Positions 33,549-41,477 of a stretch of DNA of 64,000 nucleotides are shown piece after piece. The stretch covers positions 682,001 to 746,000 of the forward strand of contig NZ_QBKI01000001.1 in assembly GCF_003054055.1 (NCBI RefSeq), written 5' to 3'. A program made the translations under genes and the position numbers. Position 1 is the stretch's first letter; every line of letters starts with the position of its first letter. The DNA comes from Pontibacter mucosus. GTDB lineage: Bacteria; Bacteroidota; Bacteroidia; Cytophagales; Hymenobacteraceae. The notes below the pieces were generated by a model. The model saw only the letters and a program-made list of their open reading frames with translations. It did no database searches and was not told where the DNA came from.

Positions 33549-33763
33549 CTGCCGCAAGTTTAGCGCAGCGTAACGTGTGGCTAAGTATGGCAGCAGTTTT
33601 CAACTGCTTTGCTTTAAAAAAGCAAGGAAGGCAGAAGCTATACTTTGACGATGCCTACCAAAGAAATACTTCTGCTAAATTATACTTTTCTGCTCTGCAG
33701 AAAGCAAGTTGTAAACTTGCAACAAGTATAGCCACACGTTGCGCTGCGCTAAACTTGCGGCAG
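33549..33763. mobile_element. 215-bp MITE-like element with 35-bp terminal inverted repeats
   Basis: The arm at 33549-33583 (starting CTGCCGCAAGTTTAGCGCAG) is matched by the inverted arm at 33729-33763 at 34 of 35 positions. Inside are smaller palindromes (GCAGTTTTCAACTGC, TTTCTGCTCTGCAGAAA, CAAGTTGTAAACTTG) and several AAGTATA/TATACTT words. No credible protein is encoded and no target-site duplication is clear. It lies between the LOG gene and hemH. Either a non-autonomous transposon remnant or a folded transcript end. Confidence 0.7.
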
Positions 33764-33774
33764 GAACTGTAAAA

Positions 33775-33816
33775 TAAAAGAGGCCGCTGCAGTTACACTT
33801 GCAGCGGCCTCTTTTA
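33775..33816. terminator. Bidirectional terminator between LOG gene and hemH
   Basis: A perfect 16-bp stem (TAAAAGAGGCCGCTGC with its complement at 33801-33816) has T runs on both strands, placed between convergent genes. Confidence 0.9.
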
Positions 33817-33868
33817 TAGTTCGGCGGAGATCATCACCTAATCCCCAGATTCTCAAATTTTCAAACCC

Positions 33869-34897
33869 TTAGTTCTCCAGCACGATATCTTTCAGCGCCT
33901 CCACCCAGGAATCGTTGGAGTTCAGGCTTTCTACCAGTTGCCACTTCTCGCCGCCGGCGTGCTCAAACATCTCCTTAAACTCCTCGCCAACCTCAATGGT
34001 GGTTTCCAGGCAGTCGGCTACGAAGGCGGGGCTGAAGGCCAACACTTTCTTGATGCCCTTGGCGGGCATGGTTTTCAGCAGGTCGTCGGTATACGGTTGC
34101 AGCCACGGGTCGCTCAGCAGCCTGGACTGGAACGCCACGGTATACTGGTCTTCGCGCAGGCCCAACTCGGCGGCCAGCAGGCGTGAGGTGACAAAGCAGG
34201 AGGCCCGGTAGCAGTACTTGTTGCGCTTGTTATAGCTGTTGCAGCAGGAGCCCAGCTTGCAGTAGCCGTGGTCGCTGCCCTTGAGCACCTGCCGCTCGGG
34301 CACACCGTGGTAGCTGAACACCACATGATCGTAATCATCCTCGGCCATGTACTTTTTGCCCAGCTCAGCAAAAGCCTTGATAAAGCCCGGGTCGTCGCAG
34401 TACGAGGAGATGAAGTTTATACTTGGGATGATCCACCAGTCCTTTACAATCTCCATGATCTTGTCGTGCACCGAGCCGGTTGTGGCGGCGGCATATTGCG
34501 GAAACAGCGGCACCACAATGATGCGGTCCACGCTCTGCTCGCGCAGCTCCTCCAGGGCACTGCTTATACTTGGGCTCTGGTAGCGCATGCCAAAGGCCAC
34601 GTGATAGTCTTTGCCGAGGGCCGTTTGCAGCTTTGCCTGCAGGTCAAGGCCGTGGAACATGAGCGGCGAGCCGCGGTCGGTCCAGAGCTGCTGGTATACT
34701 TTGGCGGACTTCGGCGCCCGGAACGGCGCGATGATGCCGTTCACCAGGGCATAGCGGCCCACCGGGTTTATATCCATCACGCGTTTGTCCAGCAGGAACT
34801 CGCGCAGGTACTTTCTCACGTCAGGTGTTTGGGGTGTGTCCGGTGTACCGAGGTTTACCAGCAGCACGCCAATCTTACCGATAGCTTTCTTGCTCAT
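33869..34897 (-). CDS. hemH: Ferrochelatase
   Basis: A 342-residue ferrochelatase, inserting Fe2+ into protoporphyrin IX in the last step of protohaem synthesis. Motifs are VLLVNLGTPDTP at the N-terminus, the catalytic His197 in FSYHGVPERQV, and FAPAF/FSPAFVADCLETTIEV towards the C-terminus. A Cys-rich insertion follows the catalytic His, with Cys213, 218, 219, 229 and 234; comparable clusters in some bacterial ferrochelatases bind [2Fe-2S], so a cluster here is possible but unproven. It is a single gene with its own likely promoter. Confidence 0.94.
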   Translation of the reverse strand: MSKKAIGKIGVLLVNLGTPDTPQTPDVRKYLREFLLDKRVMDINPVGRYALVNGIIAPFRAPKSAKVYQQLWTDRGSPLMFHGLDLQAKLQTALGKDYHVAFGMRYQSPSISSALEELREQSVDRIIVVPLFPQYAAATTGSVHDKIMEIVKDWWIIPSINFISSYCDDPGFIKAFAELGKKYMAEDDYDHVVFSYHGVPERQVLKGSDHGYCKLGSCCNSYNKRNKYCYRASCFVTSRLLAAELGLREDQYTVAFQSRLLSDPWLQPYTDDLLKTMPAKGIKKVLAFSPAFVADCLETTIEVGEEFKEMFEHAGGEKWQLVESLNSNDSWVEALKDIVLEN

Positions 34898-34924
34898 TTA
34901 TACTTTAAAAGTGCTTTCGTCTTA

Positions 34925-34932
34925 CAAAGATA
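34925..34932 (-). promoter_or_regulatory. Candidate -7 box TATCTTTG for hemH
   Basis: Minus-strand TATCTTTG matches TAnnTTTG 27 bases upstream of the hemH ATG. An AAGTATA copy overlaps its upstream side; no clear -33 element. Confidence 0.42.
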
Positions 34933-35022
34933 CAAGTATAACCCGTTACTTGTTGATTCTTAATTCCTATGCCGTAATAGAGGCTCAACGTAGCCTAAAG
35001 CGACAAGTAGGGGGAAATGTTC

Positions 35023-35350
35023 TGGAGTTAGAAAGTTATTTAGAGTTTGGGAGTTTAAGAGTTAGAGAGTTGAGGAGTTGAAGCATACTTTATAATCAGC
35101 GACCTCTCTCGCTCGCGTCCCGCGAGTGTGAGCTATTCCGCGGCCTCTGGCCGCTTTAGTTTATACTTTAAACTTTAGCCAATGCATTCTTTACTGATAC
35201 ATGGCGGGACGCCACAGTATACCTCACACTCGCGGGACGCGAGCGAGGGCAACGTTTCTTGGATTCAAACCAAGGAGCAATTCTCACACTTTCTAACTTT
35301 TTAACTCTAAAACTCCTAAACTCCCCAACTCTCTAACTCCCAAACTCTTC
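35023..35350. repeat. Outer GAGTT/AACTC inverted tracts surrounding a nested palindromic element
   Basis: Purine-rich words at 35023-35080 (GAGTTTGGGAGTTTAAGAG) and pyrimidine-rich words at 35285-35350 (AACTCCTAAACTCCCCAAC) are complementary in composition and word order, bracketing the 140-bp element at 35108-35247. Same word family as 8514-8671 and 12657-12692. The whole spacer between hemH and era (about 500 bp) is filled by these repeats and holds no gene. Confidence 0.72.
35108..35247. mobile_element. 140-bp multi-hairpin REP/MITE-like element, copy A
   Basis: Terminal arms 35108-35132 and 35223-35247 are perfect 25-bp inverted repeats. Each arm is itself a hairpin (CTCGCG-TCC-CGCGAG). 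Two more hairpins lie inside: GCGGCC-TCT-GGCCGC near 35139 and TGGCG-GGA-CGCCA near 35202. A second copy of equal length is at 47798-47937. No gene is encoded. It looks like a REP-type element that would need a transposase acting in trans; none is in this window. Confidence 0.78.
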
Positions 35351-35390
35351 CTAAATCTGCACATTTTCACGGGGTTTCGTAAAAAAGGAG

Positions 35391-35398
35391 TAATTTTG
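35391..35398 (+). promoter_or_regulatory. Candidate -7 box TAATTTTG for era
   Basis: TAATTTTG matches TAnnTTTG 18 bases upstream of the ATG chosen for era, suggesting a short leader. No convincing -33 element. Confidence 0.42.
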
Positions 35399-35416
35399 CA
35401 ACCTCAAATTCAGATT

Positions 35417-36307
35417 ATGGCCGAAACACCGCACAAAGCCGGTTTTGTAAGTATAGTGGGCAAGCCGAATGTGGGCAAATCCACGCTGATGAACGCGCTG
35501 GTAGGCGAGAAGCTCTCCATCATCACGTCAAAGGCGCAAACCACGCGGCACCGCATCATGGGCATTTTGAACGGAGACGACTTCCAGATCGTTTACTCCG
35601 ACACGCCCGGCATCATCAAGCCGCAGTACGCCCTGCACGAGTCGATGATGGGTTTCGTGCGCACCTCGCTGGAGGACGCTGATATCATTCTCTTCGTAAC
35701 CGACATCTACGAGAAGCACGACGAGGACGATGTGATCAAGCGCCTGCAGCACGCCAAGGTGCCCATACTTTTGCTGATAAATAAAATAGACCAGGCCACA
35801 GAGGAAGAGGTGAACGAGAAGGTGGCCTACTGGCAGGAGCACATGAACCCGACCGAGATTTTGCCGATATCGGCGCTGCACAATTTCGGGCTGGATCATC
35901 TGTTCCAGCGGTTGCTGCATTACCTGCCCGAGCACCCCGCCTTTTACCCGAAGGATGAACTGACCGATAAGCCCGAGCGTTTCTTCGTGTCGGAGATAAT
36001 CCGGGAGAAAATCTTCCTCAACTATAAAAAGGAGATTCCCTACAGCTGCGAGGTGGTGGTAGAGGAGTTTAAGGAAGAGGCCGATATCATTCGCATCCGC
36101 GCAGAGATCAGCGTGGAGCGCAGAAGCCAGAAAGGCATCGTGATTGGCAACAAGGGCGAGGCATTGAAAAAAGTAGGCACCCAGGCCCGCCTGGACATGG
36201 AGGACTTCTTCCAGAAAAAGATATTTCTTGATTTATACGTGCGCGTGAACGAGAACTGGCGGACAGACGAGAAGCTGCTTCGGCGCTTCGGCTACCGCGA
36301 AGAGTAG
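35417..36307 (+). CDS. era: GTPase Era
   Basis: Era is a GTPase that binds 16S rRNA and helps mature the 30S subunit. The G domain has GKPNVGKST (G1), the DTPG G3 motif at about residue 66 and NKID (G4); the C-terminal KH RNA-binding domain carries VVIGNKGEALKKVGTQAR-like residues (IVIGNKGEALKKVG). I chose ATG 35417 (296 residues) over an upstream TTG at 35396 since Era begins near HKAGFVSIVG. der follows 61 bases downstream; the two ribosome-assembly GTPases are probably co-expressed. Confidence 0.95.
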   Translation: MAETPHKAGFVSIVGKPNVGKSTLMNALVGEKLSIITSKAQTTRHRIMGILNGDDFQIVYSDTPGIIKPQYALHESMMGFVRTSLEDADIILFVTDIYEKHDEDDVIKRLQHAKVPILLLINKIDQATEEEVNEKVAYWQEHMNPTEILPISALHNFGLDHLFQRLLHYLPEHPAFYPKDELTDKPERFFVSEIIREKIFLNYKKEIPYSCEVVVEEFKEEADIIRIRAEISVERRSQKGIVIGNKGEALKKVGTQARLDMEDFFQKKIFLDLYVRVNENWRTDEKLLRRFGYREE

Positions 36308-36368
36308 CGCACATAAAGCTTCGGGGCACGGTGCTCCGGGGGCACTTTAACCATTTTATTATAGTTCG

Positions 36369-37682
36369 ATGTCAAGCAACATCATTGCCATTGTAGGCCG
36401 CCCCAACGTGGGCAAATCAACCCTTTTTAACCGCCTGATCGGCCAGCGCCGGGCCATTATGGACAACGTGAGCGGCGTAACCCGCGACCGCAGCTACGGC
36501 CACGGCGACTGGTGCGGCAAGTATTTCACTGTGATTGACACCGGTGGCTACGTGCACGGCTCCGACGATATTTTTGAGACCGAGATTAACCGCCAGGTAG
36601 AACTGGCCATGAACGAGGCCGACGTGATACTTTTTATGGTAGACGTGGATGCCGGCCTTACCGGGCTGGACGAGGAGTTTGCCAACGTGCTGCGCCGCAC
36701 CGACAAGCCGGTGTATGTTGTAGCCAACAAAGCCGACACCAATGCCCGCATGCACCAGATGGGTGAGTTTTACTCCCTTGGCGTAGGCATCGATATTTTC
36801 CCAATCTCCTCGCAAAACGGTTCCGGCACAGGCGAGCTGCTGGACGAGGTGGTGAAGCACTTTAAGGACGAAGGTGTGGAAGACCCGGATGCCGGTATTC
36901 CAAAAATAGCCGTGCTGGGCCGTCCGAACGTGGGCAAATCCTCCTTCGTGAACCTGCTGCTGGGCCAGGAGCGCAACATTGTAACCGATATTGCCGGTAC
37001 CACCCGCGACGCCATCCATGCCCGCTACAATGCCTTTGGCAAAGAGTTTATCATTGTGGATACAGCCGGTCTGCGCCGCAAGAGCAAGGTAAGCGAAGAC
37101 ATTGAGTTCTACTCGGTGCTGCGCTCGGTGCGTGCCCTGGAAGAGGCCGATGTATGTATTGTAATCCTGGACGCCACGCGCGGCATTGAGGCGCAGGACG
37201 TTAACATCATCGCCCTGGCCGAGAAGAACCGCAAAGGCATCGTGATACTGGTGAACAAGTGGGACCTGGTGGAAAAGGACACCCATACGACCAAAAAGTT
37301 TGAGGACGAGATCTACAGCCGCATCGCGCCGATTTCTTACGTGCCGATCATCTTTACTTCGGTAGTGACAAAGCAGCGTATCCATAAAGCCATCGAGGTG
37401 GCCATGGACGTGTATGAGAACAAGACGCGCAAGATCCCAACTTCCAAGCTGAATGACCTGCTGCTGCCGGATATTGATCGTTACCCGCCGCCGGCTATTA
37501 AAGGCAAGTTCATCAAGATCAAGTACATTACGCAGCTGCCGACGCACAACCCTACGTTTGCGTTTTTCTGCAACCTGCCGCAGTACGTGAAGGAGCCGTA
37601 CATGCGCTACCTCGAGAACAGAATGCGGGAGCACTTCGACTTTACCGGGGTGCCGATCAGGCTGTTGTTCAAGAAAAAATAA
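36369..37682 (+). CDS. der: Ribosome biogenesis GTPase Der (EngA)
   Basis: A 437-residue double-GTPase needed for 50S assembly. It has two G domains in tandem: GRPNVGKSTLFN (residues 9-20) with DTGGY and NKAD, and GRPNVGKSSFVN (about 183-194) with DTAGLRRKSKV and NKWDLVEK. A C-terminal KH-like domain ends in PIRLLFKKK, as in other Der proteins. It is followed by a good terminator, closing the era-der unit. Confidence 0.96.
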   Translation: MSSNIIAIVGRPNVGKSTLFNRLIGQRRAIMDNVSGVTRDRSYGHGDWCGKYFTVIDTGGYVHGSDDIFETEINRQVELAMNEADVILFMVDVDAGLTGLDEEFANVLRRTDKPVYVVANKADTNARMHQMGEFYSLGVGIDIFPISSQNGSGTGELLDEVVKHFKDEGVEDPDAGIPKIAVLGRPNVGKSSFVNLLLGQERNIVTDIAGTTRDAIHARYNAFGKEFIIVDTAGLRRKSKVSEDIEFYSVLRSVRALEEADVCIVILDATRGIEAQDVNIIALAEKNRKGIVILVNKWDLVEKDTHTTKKFEDEIYSRIAPISYVPIIFTSVVTKQRIHKAIEVAMDVYENKTRKIPTSKLNDLLLPDIDRYPPPAIKGKFIKIKYITQLPTHNPTFAFFCNLPQYVKEPYMRYLENRMREHFDFTGVPIRLLFKKK

Positions 37683-37720
37683 GGATCAAAGTATAAGGCC
37701 TTATGGGCTGAATCAGAGTA

Positions 37721-37761
37721 AAAACGGCTGGCACTTCTCAGGAGGTGCCAGCCGTTTTTTT
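37721..37761 (+). terminator. Terminator after der
   Basis: A perfect 14-bp stem (AAAACGGCTGGCAC / GTGCCAGCCGTTTT) with a 10-base loop is followed by a T run. Confidence 0.92.
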
Positions 37762-37864
37762 ATCAACAATAAAAACTATATTCAGATAGCTGCGTATTGT
37801 CTGGCATGTTTCGGCGGAAGCTGTTTTGCAGCCCCGCAAGCGAAATAGTTAACCAAAAAGACAA

Positions 37865-38041
37865 ATGAAAAAGGTACTGTACACATTCACACTGGCTGGT
37901 TTAGTAAGCCTTGCCTCGTGCAGCTCTCCGGCCGAAGAAGGCCGCGACACGACAGAGGTAAGGGAAGACCAGGCCCAGGAAACGGCGGAGGACATGGAAG
38001 ATGCCGCCGAGGATGCTGATACCAGCGCCGTAATTGAGTAA
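37865..38041 (+). CDS. Tiny acidic lipoprotein (58 residues)
   Basis: A short gene read from ATG 37865: MKKVLYTFTLAGLVSLASC then a mature acidic peptide of about 40 residues rich in Glu and Asp (EVREDQAQETAEDMEDAAED). LASC gives a clear lipobox with Cys19. It stands 33 bases upstream of a similar gene and likely arose with it by duplication. No function can be given; entericidin-like or envelope-stress lipoproteins are conceivable. Confidence 0.7.
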   Translation: MKKVLYTFTLAGLVSLASCSSPAEEGRDTTEVREDQAQETAEDMEDAAEDADTSAVIE

Positions 38042-38074
38042 ACATTATTTGATAACCCTTAAAACAACCATACC

Positions 38075-38281
38075 ATGAAAAAGTCAATTGTTATGTTTCT
38101 GGCACTGGGCATGTTTGCCTTCGCCTCCTGCGATTCTAGTACTGAAAATGCCGCCGAGCGCGATGCTGAAAGAGTAGAGGACAGTGCGGAAGAAATGGGC
38201 AACGATATCGAGGACGCTGCTGACGAAGCAGGAGACGAGATAGAGGAGGGCGCTGAGAAAGTAGAAAACGAAGTGCAGTAA
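38075..38281 (+). CDS. Small acidic lipoprotein (68 residues)
   Basis: A 68-residue protein with a lipoprotein signal (MKKSIVMFLALGMFAFASC, Cys19) and a mature part that is almost wholly acidic/Ala and helical (ERVEDSAEEMGNDIEDAADE), consistent with an amphipathic or coiled-coil helix. It is paralogous to the preceding tiny gene, and a strong terminator follows. Location is probably the outer leaflet of the inner membrane or the outer membrane. Function unknown. Confidence 0.75.
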   Translation: MKKSIVMFLALGMFAFASCDSSTENAAERDAERVEDSAEEMGNDIEDAADEAGDEIEEGAEKVENEVQ

Positions 38282-38302
38282 CAAGCTGGACACTACATAC
38301 CG

Positions 38303-38340
38303 GAAGAGGACCTGCCACAACAGGTCCTCTTTCTTTTTTT
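38303..38340 (+). terminator. Terminator after the small lipoprotein pair
   Basis: AGAGGACCTG (38305-38314) pairs perfectly with CAGGTCCTCT (38321-38330), followed by TTCTTTTTTT. Confidence 0.92.
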
Positions 38341-38360
38341 ACTTTCTATACTTTATACAT

Positions 38361-38930
38361 TCAGGGCCCCAGCCGTTTCTGGATCAGGCTGTTGACGAGG
38401 GCAAACAGGCGCTTGGGCACAAACGTACGCCAGTGGATGTCGTTCAGGTTGCCGCCGTAGTTGATGTAAGAGTCCAGGTTATAGTTCTTCATCTCGCTCA
38501 GCACAAAGTCCTGGAAGCCAAGCGCGGCCACCCAGCCTTCCTCGATATCCTCAAACCACTCCTCGTAGTAAGAGTCGTCGGAGCCGTGGAAGTTAAACAC
38601 GTTTTCCCCGATAAGTATAAAATGCTTGATGCCTTCCTTCACCATCGGGTCAATGATGTTGCGCTTGAGCTGCATGATGTCGTTGTTGAGGGCATCGTTC
38701 CACTCGCCGATAAACTCAATGACGGCAAAGTTCAGCTCGTAGTCGGCGTAAAGTATTTTCAGGAAGAGCGTTTCAGAGTCCATGTTATCCCACTGCGGAT
38801 GGATGTAGTACCCGTAAATGGCATGGGTATAGTGCATGAGGCTGTTCTCGGCCCCGAACAGCGGCGAGCGCGGGTCCTCGCTGGCCGCGTATTTCTCAAT
38901 CCAGTTGTAGTATGGCTCTATGTCGTGCAT
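38361..38930 (-). CDS. Conserved hypothetical protein
   Basis: A 189-residue soluble protein with no signal peptide or membrane segment. It is acidic and aromatic-rich (YYEEWFEDIEEGWVAALGF near residues 124-142), and ends in basic residues. IEFIGEWNDALNNDIMQLKRNIIDPMVKEGIKHFILIGENVFNFH (about 71-115) looks like a beta-alpha-beta core. I cannot name a family, though the sequence has normal codon use and looks conserved. It is convergent with the lipoprotein pair. Confidence 0.65.
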   Translation of the reverse strand: MHDIEPYYNWIEKYAASEDPRSPLFGAENSLMHYTHAIYGYYIHPQWDNMDSETLFLKILYADYELNFAVIEFIGEWNDALNNDIMQLKRNIIDPMVKEGIKHFILIGENVFNFHGSDDSYYEEWFEDIEEGWVAALGFQDFVLSEMKNYNLDSYINYGGNLNDIHWRTFVPKRLFALVNSLIQKRLGP

Positions 38931-39208
38931 AAGTTAAGTTAATCTCCAAAGTATGGGCCGTAGCATAAATACTGTCCGGGCTTTACCATGGTTGGCCCCG
39001 CCAGCGGCTTTTTTACCTTCTCCGGCAGCATCTTTTAACAAATGTAGCACAGAAAAAGTGGCACCAGAATTATCTGCAAAGTATAGGTGCCGAACAAGTA
39101 ACCGTTTGCCGCCATTGGAGGTATGGTAAAGTACAGTAAAGCCGCTATGTAACAGAGACACCGGCATACTTAGCAAGCACAGTAAACACCCTAACTTTCT
39201 GGCATACT

Positions 39209-39937
39209 ATGGTAGCAGTAATTAGCTTTGATAAGGAAAACCTTGCTGGATTTCATGTGCAGTATTATATTGATGAGGCAGGACTGAGGATGATCGTGCA
39301 GGAGATGGAGCGAAAGGCGAAGGCCCATCCCAAAATCTGCCTATACTTTGAGTTTGAGCAGTTCGGCGACTGGGACAGCGTGCAGTCTTTTTTCGATGCC
39401 CTGAAACTAAAGTTCCACAGCTGGAACAAGGTGGCCCGCTACGCCATCGTAACCGACAAAGACTGGGTGCGGAAGCAGTCGCGGCTGGCCAACTTCCTGA
39501 CGCCCCATTTCGAGGTGAAGGCCTTTGGTATGGCTGATAAGGAGCAGGCGCTGGCATGGCTTGGCCAACCGCTGGCGCCGGGCCATGGCGAGGCGCTTTC
39601 GGTGCTGGAGGCCATGCCGCGGCACGTGGTGGGCGTGGCAACCCTTGACGGGCTATCCGACGAGGACCTGCAGCAAATAGACCATATGCTACAGGAGCGG
39701 GCAATGCACAGCCAGGATGTGCGTTTATACCTGGAGGTGCTGCAACCGAACGGGGCCGCTCCGGATGTGCTGTGGGAAAACCTGAAGCAGGGCGTGGCGC
39801 ACCATAACAAGTTCAGCAAGGTGGCCATTGCCGGGCACGAGGAGTGGCTGCAGCGGTCGGGTGGCTACACACCCAGCCATCATGTAAGATTCTTTAAACT
39901 GGATGAGCGCGATACGGCCATAGACTGGCTACGGTAG
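39209..39937 (+). CDS. Protein with two SpoIIAA-like (STAS-related) domains
   Basis: A 242-residue soluble protein made of two similar halves, each fitting the SpoIIAA-like domain. The first (about residues 1-115) has KICLYFEFEQFGDWDSVQSFFDALKLKFHSWNKVARYAIVTDKDWV; the second (about 122-242) repeats the pattern LYLEVLQPNG, LWENLKQGVAHHNKFSKVAIAGHEEWL and ends in the typical xFxLDERDTAIDWLR. Family members are small proteins of unclear role that may bind lipids. No partner gene adjoins it; the next gene begins 52 bases away. Confidence 0.75.
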   Translation: MVAVISFDKENLAGFHVQYYIDEAGLRMIVQEMERKAKAHPKICLYFEFEQFGDWDSVQSFFDALKLKFHSWNKVARYAIVTDKDWVRKQSRLANFLTPHFEVKAFGMADKEQALAWLGQPLAPGHGEALSVLEAMPRHVVGVATLDGLSDEDLQQIDHMLQERAMHSQDVRLYLEVLQPNGAAPDVLWENLKQGVAHHNKFSKVAIAGHEEWLQRSGGYTPSHHVRFFKLDERDTAIDWLR

Positions 39938-39989
39938 CAGCCGGAGGCACGCCGCCGCTATACTTGCCGCGCCATCAGACAACACAACG

Positions 39990-41039
39990 ATGCTCAGAAA
40001 AACACTTTTATACGTTGCAGCAGTGCTGCTGGTGCAGCACTATACTTTTGCCCAGCAAACACCCGACTACACAAAAGTATACCACCCGCTCATCAACCAG
40101 GCCGAGCTGCTGGTGGTGGACAGGGAGTATGAACAGGCACTGGATGTGTACAAACAGGCCTTTGCCGCCGTGCCCTCGCCCTTCGCCCGCGATTATTACA
40201 ACGCTGCGATGAGCGCGCTGGAGCTGCAGGATCGCAAGAAAACCTTCCATTACCTCGATAAACTGGTGCTGAAGGGGGTAAGCCTGGAGTACCTGGAGCG
40301 GCGACCCGCCCTCGACTCGCTACGCACCACCAAGCACTGGAAGAAATTCGCCAAGAAATACCCCAAGCGCCGCCAGAAGTATGAGCAGCACCTGAACAAG
40401 GAGCTCCGAGCCGACCTCGACGAGCTCTACGCCCGCGACCAGTATTTCCGGCAGGCAAAGGGCGGGCTGCGCGTGCACCGAGACACCATCCGAGCCATTG
40501 AGGAAGCCAACACCAAGCTGCTGCTCGGCTGGATAGAAGAGTATGGCTACCCCGGCGAGGACCTGATTGGCCTGGCAGACACGCTGGAGTTGCTGCCCCG
40601 CTTCACCATCGTGATAGAGCGGCAAACCAAGGCCCGCGACGGCCACGACTTTGCCGAGGTGCTGACGCAGGCCGTGCAGCAGGGACGCCTCGCACCCTAT
40701 GCCGCCGCCTACCTCCTGGACCAGCAGGCCGGGGCCAACCGGCACGGCTCCCGCGCCTACGCCAGGATAGTTTGCAGCAAGTGCGCAGACGACGACGAAT
40801 TTGACGGGCTGGACGATTACATGCCCATGAAGCTAAGCCGGAAGGAGGAAGAGCGGGTAGATGAGCGCCGCAAGGAACTGGGGCTGGAGCCACTGGAACT
40901 GTACAAGTATAAAATCGTGCACATCGGGGATGCCAACCGCGAGCGGTTTATACTTTCCTACCCCTGGTCGGTGGTGAATTACAGGGTGCCCAGCAAGGAG
41001 GCAGCCCGTGTGATGCTGGAGAAGTTTACAGAGAAGTAA
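39990..41039 (+). CDS. Exported hypothetical protein (possibly DUF6624-like)
   Basis: A 349-residue protein with a signal peptide (cleavage near residue 21, HYTFAQ). The N-terminal half has TPR-like helices (about residues 30-100, LLVVDREYEQALDVYKQAFAAVP). The second half has ELRADLDELYARDQYFR and WIEEYGYPGEDLIG, a pattern I associate with the DUF6624 family, though this is tentative. A CxxC (CSKCADDD near 262) may bind metal. Function unknown. Confidence 0.65.
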   Translation: MLRKTLLYVAAVLLVQHYTFAQQTPDYTKVYHPLINQAELLVVDREYEQALDVYKQAFAAVPSPFARDYYNAAMSALELQDRKKTFHYLDKLVLKGVSLEYLERRPALDSLRTTKHWKKFAKKYPKRRQKYEQHLNKELRADLDELYARDQYFRQAKGGLRVHRDTIRAIEEANTKLLLGWIEEYGYPGEDLIGLADTLELLPRFTIVIERQTKARDGHDFAEVLTQAVQQGRLAPYAAAYLLDQQAGANRHGSRAYARIVCSKCADDDEFDGLDDYMPMKLSRKEEERVDERRKELGLEPLELYKYKIVHIGDANRERFILSYPWSVVNYRVPSKEAARVMLEKFTEK

Positions 41040-41061
41040 TTTTATACTTGCTGGGGCCGGC

Positions 41062-41340
41062 TTAAAAGTATAAAAGGATGAGGTTCAGCATGCACAGGCC
41101 CATCCCCAGAAGCCCAATTTTGATTTTCCTGTACTTGTAGGCCAAGAATCCTATAACAGCGCCGACTGTCTCCAGTATAAAAAGTATCATTCTGGTAGTG
41201 TCGCTCATAGTATAGCTCAAGCCTATACTTTGCAGCTCGCCCGGCGCCTCCTGTTCGGGGGCAGTTTGCAGGTAAAGGTAGGTAAGTATTGCCAGCCCCA
41301 CCAGGCCAATCAGAAGCGATATAATGGCAGCTGCTTTCAT
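41062..41340 (-). CDS. Small membrane protein, three transmembrane segments
   Basis: A 92-residue protein with three hydrophobic segments (about residues 5-25, 50-68 and 74-91) and short loops. There is no recognised domain. It is a single gene, convergent with the preceding exported protein. Confidence 0.6.
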   Translation of the reverse strand: MKAAAIISLLIGLVGLAILTYLYLQTAPEQEAPGELQSIGLSYTMSDTTRMILFILETVGAVIGFLAYKYRKIKIGLLGMGLCMLNLILLYF

Positions 41341-41426
41341 TTGTAGGTTTGATTAAAGTAAATCCTCTGTCTGGGACGAGTTATACTTTAACTACTACAG
41401 GCAACCGATAAAGATACAACAGGCAT

Positions 41427-41461
41427 TAAATAAAAAGAGCCGGAGTGTTTGCTCCGGCTCT
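41427..41461 (-). terminator. Terminator after murQ
   Basis: AGAGCCGGAG and CTCCGGCTCT (41436-41445 with 41452-41461) form a perfect 10-bp stem; on the minus strand a TTTTTATTT run follows. Confidence 0.85.
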
Positions 41462-41477
41462 TGCTGTTTTCTGCGGC

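Noticed and set aside
33494..33772. 92-residue frame across the 215-bp inverted-repeat element
   Set aside because: It is read through the repeat arms and has no recognisable protein features.
36417..37634. 405-residue open frame antisense to der
   Set aside because: Shadow of the highly conserved Der GTPase; no independent features.
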